NCBI GenBank assembly: GCA_017405545.1
Contig: JAFRAF010000358.1
Span: forward strand, 1 to 7,141
Reading direction: 5' to 3'
Source: Oscillospiraceae bacterium
GTDB lineage: Bacteria > Bacillota > Clostridia > Oscillospirales > Oscillospiraceae
DNA length: 7,141 nt
Part shown: positions 6,178 through 7,141 of the stretch, one piece after another
How the letters are laid out: every line of letters begins with the position of its first letter
Position numbering within the stretch: position 1 is the stretch's first letter
Program-made: the position numbers and the translations under genes
Notes under the pieces: model-generated
Database searches by the model: none
The model's input: only the letters and a program-made list of their open reading frames with translations
What the model was told of the DNA's origin: nothing

Positions 6178-6191
6178 TATAATACAAGGAG
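6178..6191 (+). promoter_or_regulatory. Possible -10 and ribosome binding site before the ArsC/Spx-like gene
   Basis: A perfect TATAAT lies at 6178-6183, but its best -35 at 17-nt spacing is weak (CTGGAC, 6155-6160, inside the hsp70 end). AAGGAG follows at 6186-6191, 11 nt before ATG6203, a slightly long spacing. If the -10 were used, transcription would begin after or at the Shine-Dalgarno, so read-through from hsp70 is the more likely source of message. Confidence 0.3.
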
Positions 6192-6202
6192 AGTGTAGTA
6201 GT

Positions 6203-6568
6203 ATGTTATTTATCTGTTATCCCAGATGCGGCACCTGCAAAAAGGCCAGGGCGTGGCTGGATGAAAACGGCATAGCCTATGATATCCGTGACATTAAAGA
6301 GGACAGGCCCACCCTGGAGGAGCTCAGGGAGTGGTATAAGCTCAGCGGAGCGCCCCTTAAGAGCTTCTGGAACACCAGCGGGATCCAGTACAGGCAGTTG
6401 GGGCTTAAGGATAAGCTGCCGGGTATGAGCGAGGAGGAACAGCTTGAGCTCCTGTCAACGGACGGAATGCTCGTAAAGCGGCCCGTACTGGTTGGAGACG
6501 GCTTTGTTCTTACTGGTTTCAAGCAGGCTTCATGGGAAAGTGTTATGGATAAGACTTCACAAAGCTGA
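6203..6568 (+). CDS. ArsC/Spx-family thioredoxin-fold protein
   Basis: A 121-aa protein at normal length for the ArsC/Spx/YffB family (about 110-130). Its N-terminus carries a redox CxxC, PRCGTCKKA, with Cys9 and Cys12, plus an extra Cys5. PTLEELREW (36-44), NTSGIQYRQLGLKDKL (57-72) and the cis-Pro-type DGMLVKRPVLV (87-97) are characteristic. The family includes arsenate reductases and the Spx/MgsR RNA polymerase-binding regulators. Arsenate reductase of the ArsC type has CGTS and further arginines for arsenate. Here the second position is Cys and NTSG replaces the RTNE-like stretch, so arsenate reduction is doubtful. A cytoplasmic thiol-redox or Spx-like stress role is the more cautious reading. 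It starts 30 bp after hsp70 in the same direction with no hairpin between, suggesting co-transcription. Confidence 0.85.
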   Translation: MLFICYPRCGTCKKARAWLDENGIAYDIRDIKEDRPTLEELREWYKLSGAPLKSFWNTSGIQYRQLGLKDKLPGMSEEEQLELLSTDGMLVKRPVLVGDGFVLTGFKQASWESVMDKTSQS

Positions 6569-6584
6569 TGGCTTGTGTTATAAT
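6556..6584 (+). promoter_or_regulatory. degV-family gene promoter overlapping the end of the ArsC/Spx-like gene
   Basis: TTCACA (6556-6561), a 17-nt spacer and a perfect TATAAT (6579-6584), preceded by TG at 6576-6577 in extended -10 spacing. The -35 lies within the last codons of the upstream gene. It predicts a leader of about 115-120 nt before ATG6709. Confidence 0.65.
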
Positions 6585-6636
6585 TTGCCATAGCTGAATG
6601 TTTGAACATATGCCGCTGATCGCATACCTGTTAAAA

Positions 6637-6650
6637 GCCCGGAGACGGGC
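6637..6650 (+). promoter_or_regulatory. GAGA-tetraloop hairpin in the degV-family leader
   Basis: GCCCG (6637-6641) and CGGGC (6646-6650) close a GAGA tetraloop (GNRA type). Flanking AAA and, after a bulged G, CTTT can extend it. Only three Ts follow, so it is weak as a terminator. It could be the leaky end of the upstream transcript or a leader structure of the degV-family message. Confidence 0.4.
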
Positions 6651-6708
6651 GCTTTGACGCCATAGGCTTGATAATGGAATTATAAACTGCTCAAAGGAGA
6701 AGCCTGTA

Positions 6709-7141
6709 ATGAATATAAGAATCACTGCAGACAGTACCTGTGATCTGCCGGAGGAGCTTGTCGCGAAAAACAATATAACGATCATCCCTCTCTACATAAT
6801 AAAGGGCGAGGACAGCCTCAAGGACGGGCTTGAGATAACCCCCACTGAAATGTTTGAGTACGCGGACAGGACCAATGAACTGTGCCGGACCTCAGCCCCC
6901 AGCGTGGTGGATTACGCCACCGTCTTCGGACGCCTTCGCAGTGAGTGCGACTGTATCATACATCTCAGCCTGAGCTCAGCTCTGTCCGCATGCTGCCAGG
7001 ACGCCAGAATAGCGGCCGAAGAGGTGGGGGGAGTCTACGTGATAGACACCAGAAACCTGTCCACGGGAAGCGGACACCTTGTACTCAAAGCGGCTGAGTT
7101 CGCACAGCAGGGCCTGTCGGCGGAGGAGATCGTCGAAAAGA
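6709..7141 (+). CDS. DegV family fatty-acid-binding protein, N-terminal part (runs off the window)
   Basis: 144 codons are visible of a protein usually about 280-290 aa. DegV (FakB-type) proteins hold a fatty acid in a buried tunnel. In Firmicutes they present exogenous fatty acids to the kinase FakA, which makes acyl-phosphate for membrane lipid synthesis. Hallmarks are the opening ITADSTCDLPEEL (5-17), TSAPSVVDY (61-69), SLSSALSACCQDARIAAEE (87-105) and VIDTRNLSTGSGHLVLKAAE (111-130), then GLSAEEIVEK. Thr61, Ser62 and Ser93 lie where the family binds the fatty-acid carboxylate. The usual SSGLSGTYQ segment reads SSALSACCQ here. The start is backed by AAAGGAGA (6693-6700), with AGGAG ending 9 nt before ATG6709. 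It has its own promoter at 6556-6584. No fakA is visible in the window. Confidence 0.9.
   Translation, partial: MNIRITADSTCDLPEELVAKNNITIIPLYIIKGEDSLKDGLEITPTEMFEYADRTNELCRTSAPSVVDYATVFGRLRSECDCIIHLSLSSALSACCQDARIAAEEVGGVYVIDTRNLSTGSGHLVLKAAEFAQQGLSAEEIVEK

Overview
The window suggests a moderate-GC, low-GC-lineage Gram-positive bacterium, most likely an anaerobic member of the Clostridia (Oscillospirales-like). The signs are strong AGGAGG-type ribosome binding sites, an Hsp70 of the Gram-positive type (no proteobacterial-style insertion after the K70 region), an S-layer-homology surface protein, a 2-hydroxyacyl-CoA dehydratase-type protein (an enzyme family of anaerobic fermenters), SecG, and a DegV-family fatty-acid-binding protein. 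The placement is inferred from reading the proteins, not from a database search.

Layout. Positions 1 to about 210 are about 65% GC by my count. They hold the acidic tail of an unidentified ORF and a GC-rich inverted repeat, and they look foreign to the rest of the window. Next comes the C-terminal half of a 2-hydroxyacyl-CoA dehydratase subunit (234-839), whose N-terminal half is absent exactly where the composition changes. A promoter region and structured leader (867-1037) precede a 607-residue secreted SLH protein with five tandem C-terminal beta-type repeats (1038-2861). A perfect 14-bp bidirectional terminator hairpin separates it from the convergent tatD-family gene (3003-3767, minus strand). 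Divergent from tatD is secG (3886-4122), with its own promoter and terminator. A 349-bp gap then carries a near-consensus extended -10 promoter and a 5'UTR stem-loop in front of a short-lid Hsp70 (4472-6172). An ArsC/Spx-family thioredoxin-fold protein (6203-6568) follows closely. Finally, a degV-family gene (6709 onward) with its own promoter runs off the end of the window.

The genes do not form one pathway. They look like a set of mostly independently transcribed chromosomal housekeeping and envelope genes: surface layer, Sec translocation, protein folding, redox or stress, and lipid uptake. I see no mobile element, CRISPR array, rRNA or tRNA, and no convincing undescribed multi-gene system. 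The points most worth checking are the composition break with truncated gene at the left edge, a TatD protein with Leu in place of a conserved metal-ligand His, an Hsp70 with a shortened lid behind a bulged UTR hairpin rather than a CIRCE operator, and the five-repeat SLH protein with degenerate cell-wall-binding motifs.
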